NCBI GenBank assembly: GCA_021847625.1
Contig: JAJZQK010000174.1
Location: forward strand, 1 to 6,857
DNA from: Chloroflexota bacterium
GTDB taxonomy: Bacteria; Chloroflexota; FW602-bin22; JAMCYS01
Length of the DNA: 6,857 nucleotides
Reading direction: 5' to 3'
Numbering within the stretch: position 1 is the stretch's first letter; each line of letters begins with the position of its first letter. A program made the position numbers and the translations under genes. This document shows positions 1 to 5,713 of the stretch, piece after piece. The notes beneath the pieces are model-generated. The model did no database searches and had not been told where the DNA came from. It was given only the letters and a program-made list of their open reading frames with translations.

Positions 1-95
1 ATTATTGAACGGCCTGCAAGGGGGGCGGGAGGGTGCGGAGTTCGGAAGTCGATGTCGATGTCGTGAGTGAAGAGGCCTAAGATGGCTCCCAGCAA
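1..95 (-). CDS. Possible 5' end of an unrecognised divergent gene (partial, runs off the left edge)
   Basis: An open frame starts at a TTG (95-93, minus) and stays open for 31 codons to the window edge. The predicted peptide begins (M)LGAILGLFTHDIDIDFRT. I do not recognise a family. A gene is suspected because the start is well placed: AGGAGG lies at 108-103 (minus) with a 7-nt spacer, and an extended -10 box lies at 146-138 in the same direction. Third positions are mostly C or G, like the neighbouring genes. The short LGAILGLF stretch is hydrophobic, but it is too short and too close to an Asp-rich segment to call a membrane helix. Against it: the fragment is short, TTG is a weak start, and one other minus-strand frame is also open here. 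No function is proposed. Confidence 0.4.
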   Translation of the reverse strand, partial: MLGAILGLFTHDIDIDFRTPHPPAPLAGRSI

Positions 96-137
96 GCGGC
101 GTCCTCCTCGGTGGGATGATTGTTCCCTGGGGATGCC

Positions 138-146
138 ATTATAGCA
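138..146 (-). promoter_or_regulatory. Extended -10 promoter for the leftward divergent gene
   Basis: On the minus strand the sequence reads TGCTATAAT (146-138), a perfect TATAAT with the TGn extension. No good -35 is seen at 17-18 nt (only a TGGTTG-like hexamer), which is usual for extended -10 promoters. The predicted transcript would start near 131 and run into the AGGAGG at 108-103 and the TTG at 95. Confidence 0.5.
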
Positions 147-242
147 CAAGAGCCAACACCCAACCACAGCTAGTCGCTTGCCGGAAAGCGCGGCCGGCGG
201 ACGAGACGTCAAGCTCGGCGCTAGCGAACACGTTTATGCCGG

Positions 243-272
243 TTGACTGGCTCGGCTGGGCCGTGCTATATT
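243..272 (+). promoter_or_regulatory. Sigma70-type promoter of the rpsP-khpA-rimM operon
   Basis: TTGACT (243-248) and TATATT (267-272) are separated by 18 nt. TGC directly before the -10 (264-266) adds an extended -10 element. Transcription would start near 279, leaving a leader of about 37 nt before the rpsP ATG at 316. The leader ends in a purine-rich Shine-Dalgarno stretch, AGGGAAGGAAGGT (301-313). The rest of the 96-315 gap holds only this promoter and the divergent one. I see no riboswitch or terminator in it. Confidence 0.7.
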
Positions 273-315
273 TCAGAAGTCAAATTGCCGGTGCAACCTC
301 AGGGAAGGAAGGTAA

Positions 316-633
316 ATGGCGGTAAAGATACGGCTGCGGCGGGTGGGCGCTAAGAAGCAGCCCAGTTATCGGTTGGTGGCGGCTGACGAGAGAGCGGCCC
401 GCGACGGCGGCTTTCTAGAGATCCTCGGCCATTACAATCCGCTGACCGAGCCCGCAACCATCAAAGTCAAGGAAGACCGCGTTCTCTATTGGCTAGGTCA
501 GGGCGCGCAAACCAGCGCCGCGGCGGCCAAGATCTTGGGCAAGACGTCGGTACTGGAGCGACACGCTCAGACCAAGAAGAACAAGCCGGCCGAGGCTGGC
601 GGAGAGTCGGAGGCCCCCGAGGGCGGCGAGTAA
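316..633 (+). CDS. rpsP: 30S ribosomal protein S16
   Basis: Encodes ribosomal protein S16, a small primary-binding protein needed for assembly of the 30S body. The N-terminus MAVKIRLRRVGAKKQPSYRL is the family signature, followed by VAADERAARDGGFLEILGHY and the conserved NPLT turn (about residues 41-44). The core ends near residue 85. The remaining ~20 residues are a low-complexity Lys-then-Glu/Gly/Ala tail, which makes this 105-residue protein somewhat longer than the usual 80-90. The ATG at 316 follows a strong purine-rich ribosome binding site and fits the family start exactly. It is the first gene of a tight operon: its TAA (631-633) abuts the ATG of khpA with no gap, suggesting translational coupling. 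Confidence 0.97.
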   Translation: MAVKIRLRRVGAKKQPSYRLVAADERAARDGGFLEILGHYNPLTEPATIKVKEDRVLYWLGQGAQTSAAAAKILGKTSVLERHAQTKKNKPAEAGGESEAPEGGE

Positions 634-861
634 ATGGTTGAACTTGTCGAGTACATCGCCAAGTCACTAGCGGAGTTCCCGGATCAGGTTCAAGTGCGCG
701 AACTGGGCGGCGGCCAGTCCGTGGTGATCGAGCTGCGTGTTGCTCGTGAGGACAAGGGACGTATCATCGGCAAGCAGGGCCGCATCGCCAACCACATCCG
801 CAATCTCGTGAAAGTGGCGGCCGCGCGCGAAGGCAAAAGGGTCACCCTGGAGATAGTCTGA
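634..861 (+). CDS. khpA: KH-domain RNA-binding protein KhpA (YlqC family)
   Basis: A 75-residue single KH-domain protein. KhpA binds RNA and, in Gram-positive lineages, partners with KhpB/Jag in cell-division and cell-wall regulation. The partner is not in this window. The RNA-binding GxxG loop is visible as IIGKQGRIA (GKQG at about residues 46-49), followed by the helix NHIRNLVKVAA and a closing strand KRVTLEIV. Length and ends match the family. The ATG at 634 follows the rpsP stop directly, with only GGCGAG-type purines inside the end of rpsP as a ribosome binding site, so expression probably depends on coupling to rpsP. The rpsP-khpA-rimM order is a conserved cluster in several bacterial phyla. 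Confidence 0.95.
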   Translation: MVELVEYIAKSLAEFPDQVQVRELGGGQSVVIELRVAREDKGRIIGKQGRIANHIRNLVKVAAAREGKRVTLEIV

Positions 862-863
862 GC

Positions 864-1427
864 GTGCCCGGGCCGGGCGAACGCCGCCCCAGGCGCCGTG
901 AGGCGCCGCCAGAGCCGGCAAGCCAGGTGGGTACCGATTTCCTCGCCGTTGGCGAGATAGCGGCACCCCACGGCGTGCGCGGCTATTTTCGCGTACGCAT
1001 CCTTACCGATTTCCCCCAGCGCTTCAAGAAACTGCGACAAGTCTACCTGGGAGAAGAACACCGCTCTTGCGAGGTGCAGGCGGTGCGCGTCCTACCTGAC
1101 CGGGTACTCATGAAGATAGTCGGGGTGGACACCCCGGAGGCTGCTCGGCCTCTTGGCGGTCAGCTGGTGTACGTTCCGGTGGCCGACGCCATGCCTCTCG
1201 GCGAGGGCGAGTACTACTGGTACCAGATCATCGGTCTGGAGGTCTGGACTCAGTCCGGTCAGCATCTGGGCAAGGTGACTGATATTCTGGCGACGGGCAG
1301 CAACGACGTCTATATCGTCCAGGGTGACGGGCGCGAAGTGTTAGTGCCGGCGATCGAGGACGTCATCGCGGAGGTTGACCTCGTGCAGGGCAGGCTAGTG
1401 ATCACTCCTCTACCGGGCATGCTGTGA
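864..1427 (+). CDS. rimM: Ribosome maturation factor RimM
   Basis: RimM binds S19 and assists maturation of the 30S head and 16S rRNA 3' domain. The N-terminal RimM beta-barrel contains the signature LAVGEIAAPHGVRGYFRV (about residues 26-43). A C-terminal PRC-barrel begins near YYWYQIIGLEV and includes GKVTDILATGSNDVYIV and VLVPAIEDVI. The GTG at 864 is 2 nt after the khpA stop and gives an Arg/Pro-rich extension of about 20 residues before the conserved start. A second GTG at 927 (VGTDFLAVGEI) fits the usual family N-terminus better, so the extension may not be translated. A GGAG at 850-853 serves the upstream GTG with an 11-nt, slightly long, spacer. The gene ends in GTGA, overlapping the next start by 4 nt. 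Confidence 0.95.
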   Translation: MPGPGERRPRRREAPPEPASQVGTDFLAVGEIAAPHGVRGYFRVRILTDFPQRFKKLRQVYLGEEHRSCEVQAVRVLPDRVLMKIVGVDTPEAARPLGGQLVYVPVADAMPLGEGEYYWYQIIGLEVWTQSGQHLGKVTDILATGSNDVYIVQGDGREVLVPAIEDVIAEVDLVQGRLVITPLPGML

Positions 1428-2266
1428 GCGCTCTTCGCCCCGTCCGTGTGAAAGAGGACATAATCTACGGCCCGGTGAACTCTCGTCGGCTGGGGCGCTC
1501 ACTGGGCGTCAACGTGCTCGGGGCCGCTCACAAAGTCTGTACTTTCGACTGCGCATACTGCCAGCTACGCCAGCCGCGTGGCTACGCCCTACCCTCCAAC
1601 TCACCCCAGGCTCCTTGCCACCGTCAGTGCGTGCGCTGCAACTTGGCCTACGCGGCAACGGGCGTGCTGCCGTCTCGACATCAGCTGCCCAGTGCGGACG
1701 AGGTCCTTGGTGCCGTCGAGAAGGCGCTCGCCGAGAATGATGCCGTGCAATCCATCACCCTTTCTGGCAATGGCGAACCGACGCTGCACCCCCAGTTCGC
1801 CGACATCGTGACCGGCCTGTTGGCTTTGCGCGACCGCCTCAGTCCGGAGGCCGCGGTGAGCGTGCTCTCCAATAGCTCCACTGCCGGCCGGCCGACCGTT
1901 ACTCGGGCGCTGCGACAGCTGGACTTGCGCATAATGAAATTGGACGCCGGGGATGAGGCGACGTTCCGCCAAGTCAACCGTCCCTGTCCAGGTGTCAGCC
2001 TGGCGGATGTCGTTGAGGGTCTGCGGGCGCTGGGTTCGTTCACCTTGCAGACCCTCTTCGTGGGCGGGACTCAGGGGAACGCCTCGCCTGAGCAGGTCGA
2101 GAACTGGCTGCAGGCGGTGAAAAGGCTGCGGCCGGAGCGGTTGCAGATCTACTCGCTGGACCGTGTGCCGGCCGAGGGCGGCCTGACGCAGCTGACGAGC
2201 GAGGCTCTCGCGACCATCGCGCTCCGAGCCTCGGCGGTCGCCGGCGCCGAAGCTCGCATTTACTAG
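1424..2266 (+). CDS. Radical SAM protein of the COG0731 (wyosine-synthase-like) group
   Basis: A 280-residue radical SAM enzyme. IYGPVNSRRLGRSLGVNVL (about residues 14-32) followed by CTFDCAYCQ (Cys39, Cys43, Cys46) is the signature of the COG0731 Fe-S oxidoreductases, often labelled tRNA wyosine synthetase-like. The CX3CX2C binds the SAM [4Fe-4S] cluster. SGNGEPTLHPQF is the GGE-type SAM-binding strand, and IMKLDAGDEATFRQVNRP and LQTLFVGG are further conserved strands. Between the cluster motif and the helix SADEVLGAVEKAL is an insert with another CX3CX2C (CHRQCVRC; Cys65, 69, 72), which could hold an auxiliary cluster or a metal. The GTG start overlaps the rimM stop by 4 nt, so it is probably translationally coupled to rimM. 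Substrate is unknown; the bacterial members are not shown to make wyosine. It occupies the position where trmD is often found. Confidence 0.85.
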   Translation: MSALRPVRVKEDIIYGPVNSRRLGRSLGVNVLGAAHKVCTFDCAYCQLRQPRGYALPSNSPQAPCHRQCVRCNLAYAATGVLPSRHQLPSADEVLGAVEKALAENDAVQSITLSGNGEPTLHPQFADIVTGLLALRDRLSPEAAVSVLSNSSTAGRPTVTRALRQLDLRIMKLDAGDEATFRQVNRPCPGVSLADVVEGLRALGSFTLQTLFVGGTQGNASPEQVENWLQAVKRLRPERLQIYSLDRVPAEGGLTQLTSEALATIALRASAVAGAEARIY

Positions 2267-2281
2267 GCCGGCTGCTTCCGC

Positions 2282-3559
2282 CTATCTGTCCTGTGGCCTC
2301 CCCAGGTCGTCGAGGAGTTCCCGCAGGAAGCTGCCCACATCCATCACCAAACCCAGCGACTGGAACGTGCCCCTGTCCGCCAGCTTGGTTACTACCGCCG
2401 GATTGATGTCTACGCAGACGGTGGTGACGTGGGCGGGGAGCAGATTGCCCACGGCGATGGAGTGCAACATGGTCGAGAGCATGATGGCCACCCGCACGCC
2501 GGAGTGGATTCGCTGGCGCATTGCCTGCTGGCACTCGATGACGTCGGTGCACACCTCGGGCAGCGGGCCGTCGTCCCGGATGGAGCCGCACAGAACGTAG
2601 TCCACGCCGTGAGTCTCGCAGGCGTACATTATGCCTTTGGTCAGTACTCCCTTGCGCACGGCAGAGGCAATCCCGCCCTCGTGGCGGATGCGGTTGATCG
2701 CCCGCAGGTGGTGTTCGTGGCCCCTCTCGAGGGGTAGTCCTTCCGTGAGCGAGACGCCCAGAGCGGTGCCGTACAGCGCCCACTCGATGTCGTGGGTTGG
2801 CAACGCGTTGCCAGCGAAGAGGTAGTCTATCCAGCCGCCCGAAATGAGCCTGACGAGGAGCTCTCCCGAGCCCGTGTGGACGACGGCCGGGCCGGCGACG
2901 ACGAGGACCTTGCCGCCTTCGCTTTTCACCTGCCTGATCTCGCGTGCCAGGTCGTGGATGAGACCGGCGCGCGGTTTCTCGCTGGAGACAGAACTGCTCA
3001 TGAAGGCGAAGGTCGAGGAGGGGCCGCGCGGGCGTTCCAGCGGCATCACGGTGACGCCCTGGTGCCCAACCACGATCATTTGGCCCTTCCTCACTTCGCT
3101 CAGCGGCAGGCAGCGGGCGCTGTTGCCCTCCACCAAGACTCCACAGTCCATTTCTGGGTTGGCCACGGCGAGCGTGCGCCCCCCGACGTTGACCGTCGTT
3201 TGCAGATTGGTGGTAGAGTAGAAATCAAGCGGGAACACGCCGTCCGTCGGCGCTGGCTCCAGTTTGGCCTGCCCCGTCTGGACAGGTTGTGCGCCCACCT
3301 GGCGCACTCGGGCCACGATTTCGTTGAGCGCCTCAGCCGTGGGCGCCGTGATCTCGACCCGGGCGTAACTCGGATCTCCCCGGGTGCGGCCCACCCGCAT
3401 CTCCTCGATGACGAATTCGCACTCGCTGTCGAGGATGTCGTCCAGAATCCTGGGCAGGATTTGAGAATCGATGATGTGGCCGCGCACCTCGACCACCTGG
3501 CTATGAATCGCCTTTGCGCTCAACTCTGACAACCTCGCTCCGCGGCCCACAGGGGCCAC
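2282..3559 (-). CDS. LOR/SDH-domain (TIGR00300) protein, possible NAD-dependent ornithine cyclodeaminase
   Basis: About 425 residues, convergent with the radical SAM gene (15-nt gap, no terminator seen). The N-terminal LOR/SDH region is recognised by VEVRGHIIDSQILPRILDDI and VGRTRGDPSYARVEI (about residues 22-70), followed by DGVFPLDFYSTTNLQT. The C-terminal half has the TIGR00300 pattern: AGPAVVHTGSGELLVRLI, LFAGNALPTHDIEWALYGTALGV, GHEHHLRAINRI and a nucleotide-binding-like VTTVCVDINPAVVTKL near the end. Homologues include the archaeal ornithine cyclodeaminase and the C-terminal domain of cyanobacterial AgrE/ArgZ, which convert ornithine to proline and ammonia with NAD. This protein lacks the N-terminal dihydrolase domain of the cyanobacterial enzyme, so it matches the archaeal stand-alone form. 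Family placement is firm; the reaction is inferred. The start is uncertain: GTG 3559, GTG 3550 (AGGTGG upstream), TTG 3532 and TTG 3523 are all possible. GTG 3559 has no room for a ribosome binding site if the nearby -10 is used. Confidence 0.85.
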   Translation of the reverse strand: MAPVGRGARLSELSAKAIHSQVVEVRGHIIDSQILPRILDDILDSECEFVIEEMRVGRTRGDPSYARVEITAPTAEALNEIVARVRQVGAQPVQTGQAKLEPAPTDGVFPLDFYSTTNLQTTVNVGGRTLAVANPEMDCGVLVEGNSARCLPLSEVRKGQMIVVGHQGVTVMPLERPRGPSSTFAFMSSSVSSEKPRAGLIHDLAREIRQVKSEGGKVLVVAGPAVVHTGSGELLVRLISGGWIDYLFAGNALPTHDIEWALYGTALGVSLTEGLPLERGHEHHLRAINRIRHEGGIASAVRKGVLTKGIMYACETHGVDYVLCGSIRDDGPLPEVCTDVIECQQAMRQRIHSGVRVAIMLSTMLHSIAVGNLLPAHVTTVCVDINPAVVTKLADRGTFQSLGLVMDVGSFLRELLDDLGRPQDR

Positions 3560-3571
3560 CTATTGTCCGGG

Positions 3572-3577
3572 ATTATA
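3572..3577 (-). promoter_or_regulatory. Possible -10 box upstream of the LOR/SDH gene
   Basis: A perfect TATAAT reads on the minus strand at 3577-3572, in the 129-nt gap between the AOR stop and this gene. No convincing -35 lies 16-18 nt upstream. If used, transcription would start near 3565, only about 6 nt before the first GTG (3559). That favours a start at 3550 or further in, or leaderless initiation. It suggests the gene can be transcribed apart from the AOR gene. I see no hairpin with a T-run in the gap. Confidence 0.4.
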
Positions 3578-3688
3578 CCCTCATCCGGCAAATAACTCCG
3601 GTCGAGCCGGCATTGGGCGGGGAAGTCCGCGCCCGCGCTCGCCGCATGGCAGAAGCGACATCCCGATGGCTCGCCCACCGGCCGTTAC

Positions 3689-5548
3689 TCACCAGATCTC
3701 CGGAATTGTCTCGTCCAAGTCGAGGGCCCGCAACGTCTCGGGCAAGGGCCGGCCGCTGGCCAGGTCCCAGCCCATCAGTTCGTAGAACACGCGTCGCAGC
3801 TCGGGCCAGCCTTCCCGGAACGACTTGCCGGTAGCTGGGCCGTCGCCGGGAGTCGACCAGTAGCGAGGCGAGGCGTGCTCGTCCGCCATCGCCACCCCGT
3901 GCCGCAGGTTGAAAACCCTGAGAATGCTGGCGATGCGCCGTCCCACCGCCATCGCGTCGTCGTTGGTGAAGTCCCAACCTGTCGCGGCGTTGACGGCGGC
4001 CACGACGTTGGCCAACAACGTCTTGGTGGTGAATCGGCAGGTGCCGAGACAGTCCTCGAACAGCATCCTGCCGTTCGTCCTGCCCATCACTTCGCCGACC
4101 TGTGCCGCCGAATAGCCATCGTAGTCCGCGGGCGCGCCGAGCTCCGCGACGAACGTGGGCTGACCCACCTCCATAGTGCCCGTATTCGAGAGGACGGTAT
4201 CGGCCAATTCGAGCCAACGGGCGCGGTGGTCGTGCGTCCGCGGGGTGGTACCCTTGCCGGTAAAGATAGCGTACTGCTCGCTGCCCCTGCCGAGTTTGGC
4301 GGCGGCCGCCCGCACTCCTTCCGCCAGCAGGTTGGCGAAATTGCCCTCACGACGGGCGATTCTGCCCACGAGGGTGCGGATGGCGGGAACGTCGCCCCAG
4401 CGCAGTTCCAGGCCGTCGGTGTCTGACCGGGATAGCAATCCCCTCTCGTAGCACTCGATGGCCCAGGCCACCGCCCAGCCGGCCTCGTTTGTCTCTAGGC
4501 CGAGCCGGTCGACCTCGTTGGACAGCACGACGGCGGCGTCGACGTCGGTTTGGCCAACCAGGGAGCCCCAAGAGGCGAACTGCTCGTACTCCGGCTCCTC
4601 GCCCTCGAAACCGGCGTAGGGGCCCTCGGTGATGCGCACCATGTGGAGGTGATGGGTGCGGCAGGCGTAGCAGGGAGCCCGCTTGAGCTCATAGCGACGG
4701 CGGTAGTTCTCCCCTAGGAAAGGCTCGTACTCCGGGAAGGCGTTGGTGGTGTAGTTGCGCACGGGCAGCCAGCCTTGCGTGGCGGCCGTGCCGTAGCTGG
4801 TGCTGGTGCCCCAGCGGTAGATGCCCGCCGAGCTAGGATGGTTCTGTATCTCCTCGGCAATGCGGTTGGCCAGGCGGCGCAACTCGGTGGGGTCGTGAAC
4901 TGACACACGCGTCTGGCCGCGCTCGGCGACCACCGCCTTGAGGCGCTTGCTCCCCAGGACGGCGCCGATGCCGTTGTGGCCGGCGACATGGCCGCGGTCG
5001 CCAACCAAGGCGGCGAACTTGACCAGTTTCTCCCCCGCCGGCCCGATCGAGAAGACGCTGAGGTCCTTTTCCTTCTTGCCTAGCTCGGCCGTGATGTCGT
5101 CCTGGGCCTGCCAGGTGTCACGACCGAGCAGGTGGCCTGCGTCGCGTAGCTCGGCCAAACCATCGTGGACGTAGAGGTACAGCCAGCGGCTGGCCGTGCC
5201 CTGGCAAACGATGGCGTCGAAGCCGGCGAACTTGAGATAGGCGCCGAAGAAGCCGTTGGCCTGAGTAGCGGTGGCGCCGTTGGTCAGCGGCCCCTTGGTC
5301 ACGGCAGAGAACGTGCCCGAGCCCATCACCGGCGTGCCGGCCAGTGGACCGCTGGCCAATACCACCCGGTTGTCGGGGTCGGGCCAACCTGTCGAGGATG
5401 GCACTTCCGCGTAGAGATAGTGGGCGCCGATACCGCTGCCTCCGACCCATTTGCGGAGAGTCGCGACTGAGTTCTCCTCGACGGCGACCGTTTCACGGCT
5501 CAGATCGACCCTGAGAATCCGGCCGGCATATCCATTGGCTGCTGCCAC
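3689..5548 (-). CDS. Aldehyde:ferredoxin oxidoreductase (AOR) family protein with atypical cluster ligand
   Basis: A 619-residue member of the tungstopterin aldehyde:ferredoxin oxidoreductase family; Pyrococcus AOR is 605. These enzymes oxidise aldehydes to acids and reduce ferredoxin. The N-domain shows NGYAGRILRVDLS and WVGGSGIGAHYLY, then SGPLAGTPVMGSGTF, KGPLTNG and GAYLKFAGFDAIV. Cluster ligands align as Cys293, Cys296 and Cys504, but the third (Pyrococcus Cys295) is His300 in CYACRTHH. The DxxGxD pterin motif is DRLGLE (347-352); DxxGxC is intact as DCLGTC (499-504). HDHRARW (439-445) replaces the usual DPR-type segment, so this is a divergent subgroup and its substrate is unknown. I chose GTG 5548 because AGGAGG (5565-5560) lies 11 nt upstream. 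The longer GTG at 5560 overlaps that site. No ferredoxin, MoaD or cofactor gene is adjacent. Confidence 0.9.
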   Translation of the reverse strand: MAAANGYAGRILRVDLSRETVAVEENSVATLRKWVGGSGIGAHYLYAEVPSSTGWPDPDNRVVLASGPLAGTPVMGSGTFSAVTKGPLTNGATATQANGFFGAYLKFAGFDAIVCQGTASRWLYLYVHDGLAELRDAGHLLGRDTWQAQDDITAELGKKEKDLSVFSIGPAGEKLVKFAALVGDRGHVAGHNGIGAVLGSKRLKAVVAERGQTRVSVHDPTELRRLANRIAEEIQNHPSSAGIYRWGTSTSYGTAATQGWLPVRNYTTNAFPEYEPFLGENYRRRYELKRAPCYACRTHHLHMVRITEGPYAGFEGEEPEYEQFASWGSLVGQTDVDAAVVLSNEVDRLGLETNEAGWAVAWAIECYERGLLSRSDTDGLELRWGDVPAIRTLVGRIARREGNFANLLAEGVRAAAAKLGRGSEQYAIFTGKGTTPRTHDHRARWLELADTVLSNTGTMEVGQPTFVAELGAPADYDGYSAAQVGEVMGRTNGRMLFEDCLGTCRFTTKTLLANVVAAVNAATGWDFTNDDAMAVGRRIASILRVFNLRHGVAMADEHASPRYWSTPGDGPATGKSFREGWPELRRVFYELMGWDLASGRPLPETLRALDLDETIPEIW

Positions 5549-5559
5549 GGCGATTGCCA

Positions 5560-5565
5560 CCTCCT
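5560..5565 (-). promoter_or_regulatory. Shine-Dalgarno site deciding the AOR start
   Basis: A perfect AGGAGG reads on the minus strand at 5565-5560. Its last G is the first base of the upstream in-frame GTG, which therefore cannot be served by it. The GTG at 5548 lies 11 nt downstream and gives the family-like N-terminus (M)AAANGYAGRILRVDL. Confidence 0.65.
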
Positions 5566-5583
5566 ACCGCTCGGGCTGGGGCG

Positions 5584-5612
5584 ATGATAGTCGGCGCCGG
5601 CAAGTGTGTCAA
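5584..5612 (-). promoter_or_regulatory. Near-consensus sigma70-type promoter of the AOR gene
   Basis: On the minus strand TTGACA (5612-5607) is a perfect -35, followed by a 17-nt spacer and TATCAT (5589-5584). Transcription would start near 5577, giving a leader of about 29 nt that contains the AGGAGG. This is the best-matching promoter in the window and suggests substantial expression unless repressed. The spacer contains the self-complementary CGGCGCCG. Confidence 0.7.
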
Positions 5613-5650
5613 CGCCGTCTAGGACCGCCTGGCCCGTGCCCGGCTGGTCG

Positions 5651-5659
5651 TGCTACAAT
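5651..5659 (+). promoter_or_regulatory. Extended -10 promoter of the Ldh_2-type gene
   Basis: TGCTACAAT (5651-5659) is an extended -10 element with no recognisable -35 upstream. Transcription would start near 5666, inside the left arm of the inverted repeat at 5665-5687. The gene start follows at 5714 with AGGAG at 5701-5705 (8-nt spacer). It is divergent from the AOR promoter, with about 40 nt between the two core promoters. Confidence 0.5.
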
Positions 5660-5664
5660 GGCCC

Positions 5665-5687
5665 GAGGCCGGTGCTCAACCGGCCTC
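5665..5687 (+). repeat. Perfect 9-bp inverted repeat at the predicted transcript start (operator or 5' hairpin)
   Basis: GAGGCCGGT (5665-5673), a 5-nt loop GCTCA, and ACCGGCCTC (5679-5687) pair perfectly. No T-run follows on either strand, so it is not an intrinsic terminator. It lies just after the extended -10 at 5651-5659. It could be a dimeric repressor's operator or a hairpin at the very 5' end of the mRNA that stabilises it. Which one cannot be told from the sequence; no regulator gene is in the window. Confidence 0.6.
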
Positions 5688-5713
5688 AATTGCCTGTGCA
5701 AGGAGTCGATCAC

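Noticed and set aside
116..325. 69-codon plus-strand ORF ahead of rpsP
   Set aside because: It spans the rpsP promoter and runs into the rpsP start, its peptide has no recognisable family, and it has no ribosome binding site of its own.
2267..2281. Shared bidirectional terminator between the convergent genes
   Set aside because: The gap is only 15 nt, and neither it nor the adjoining bases show a stem followed by a T-run.
2040..2783. 247-codon minus-strand ORF overlapping the convergent gene ends
   Set aside because: It crosses from the radical SAM gene into the LOR/SDH gene in the wrong frame and gives an Arg/Pro/Gly-rich peptide with no motifs.
2792..3529. 245-codon plus-strand ORF opposite the LOR/SDH gene
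   Set aside because: It is the antisense of a well-conserved protein in a GC-rich gene. Its peptide is rich in His, Arg, Ala and Asp, as expected of a shadow frame, and resembles no family.
5665..5687. Inverted repeat as an intrinsic terminator
   Set aside because: Neither strand has a T-run after the stem, and it lies between two divergent gene starts, where no terminator is needed.
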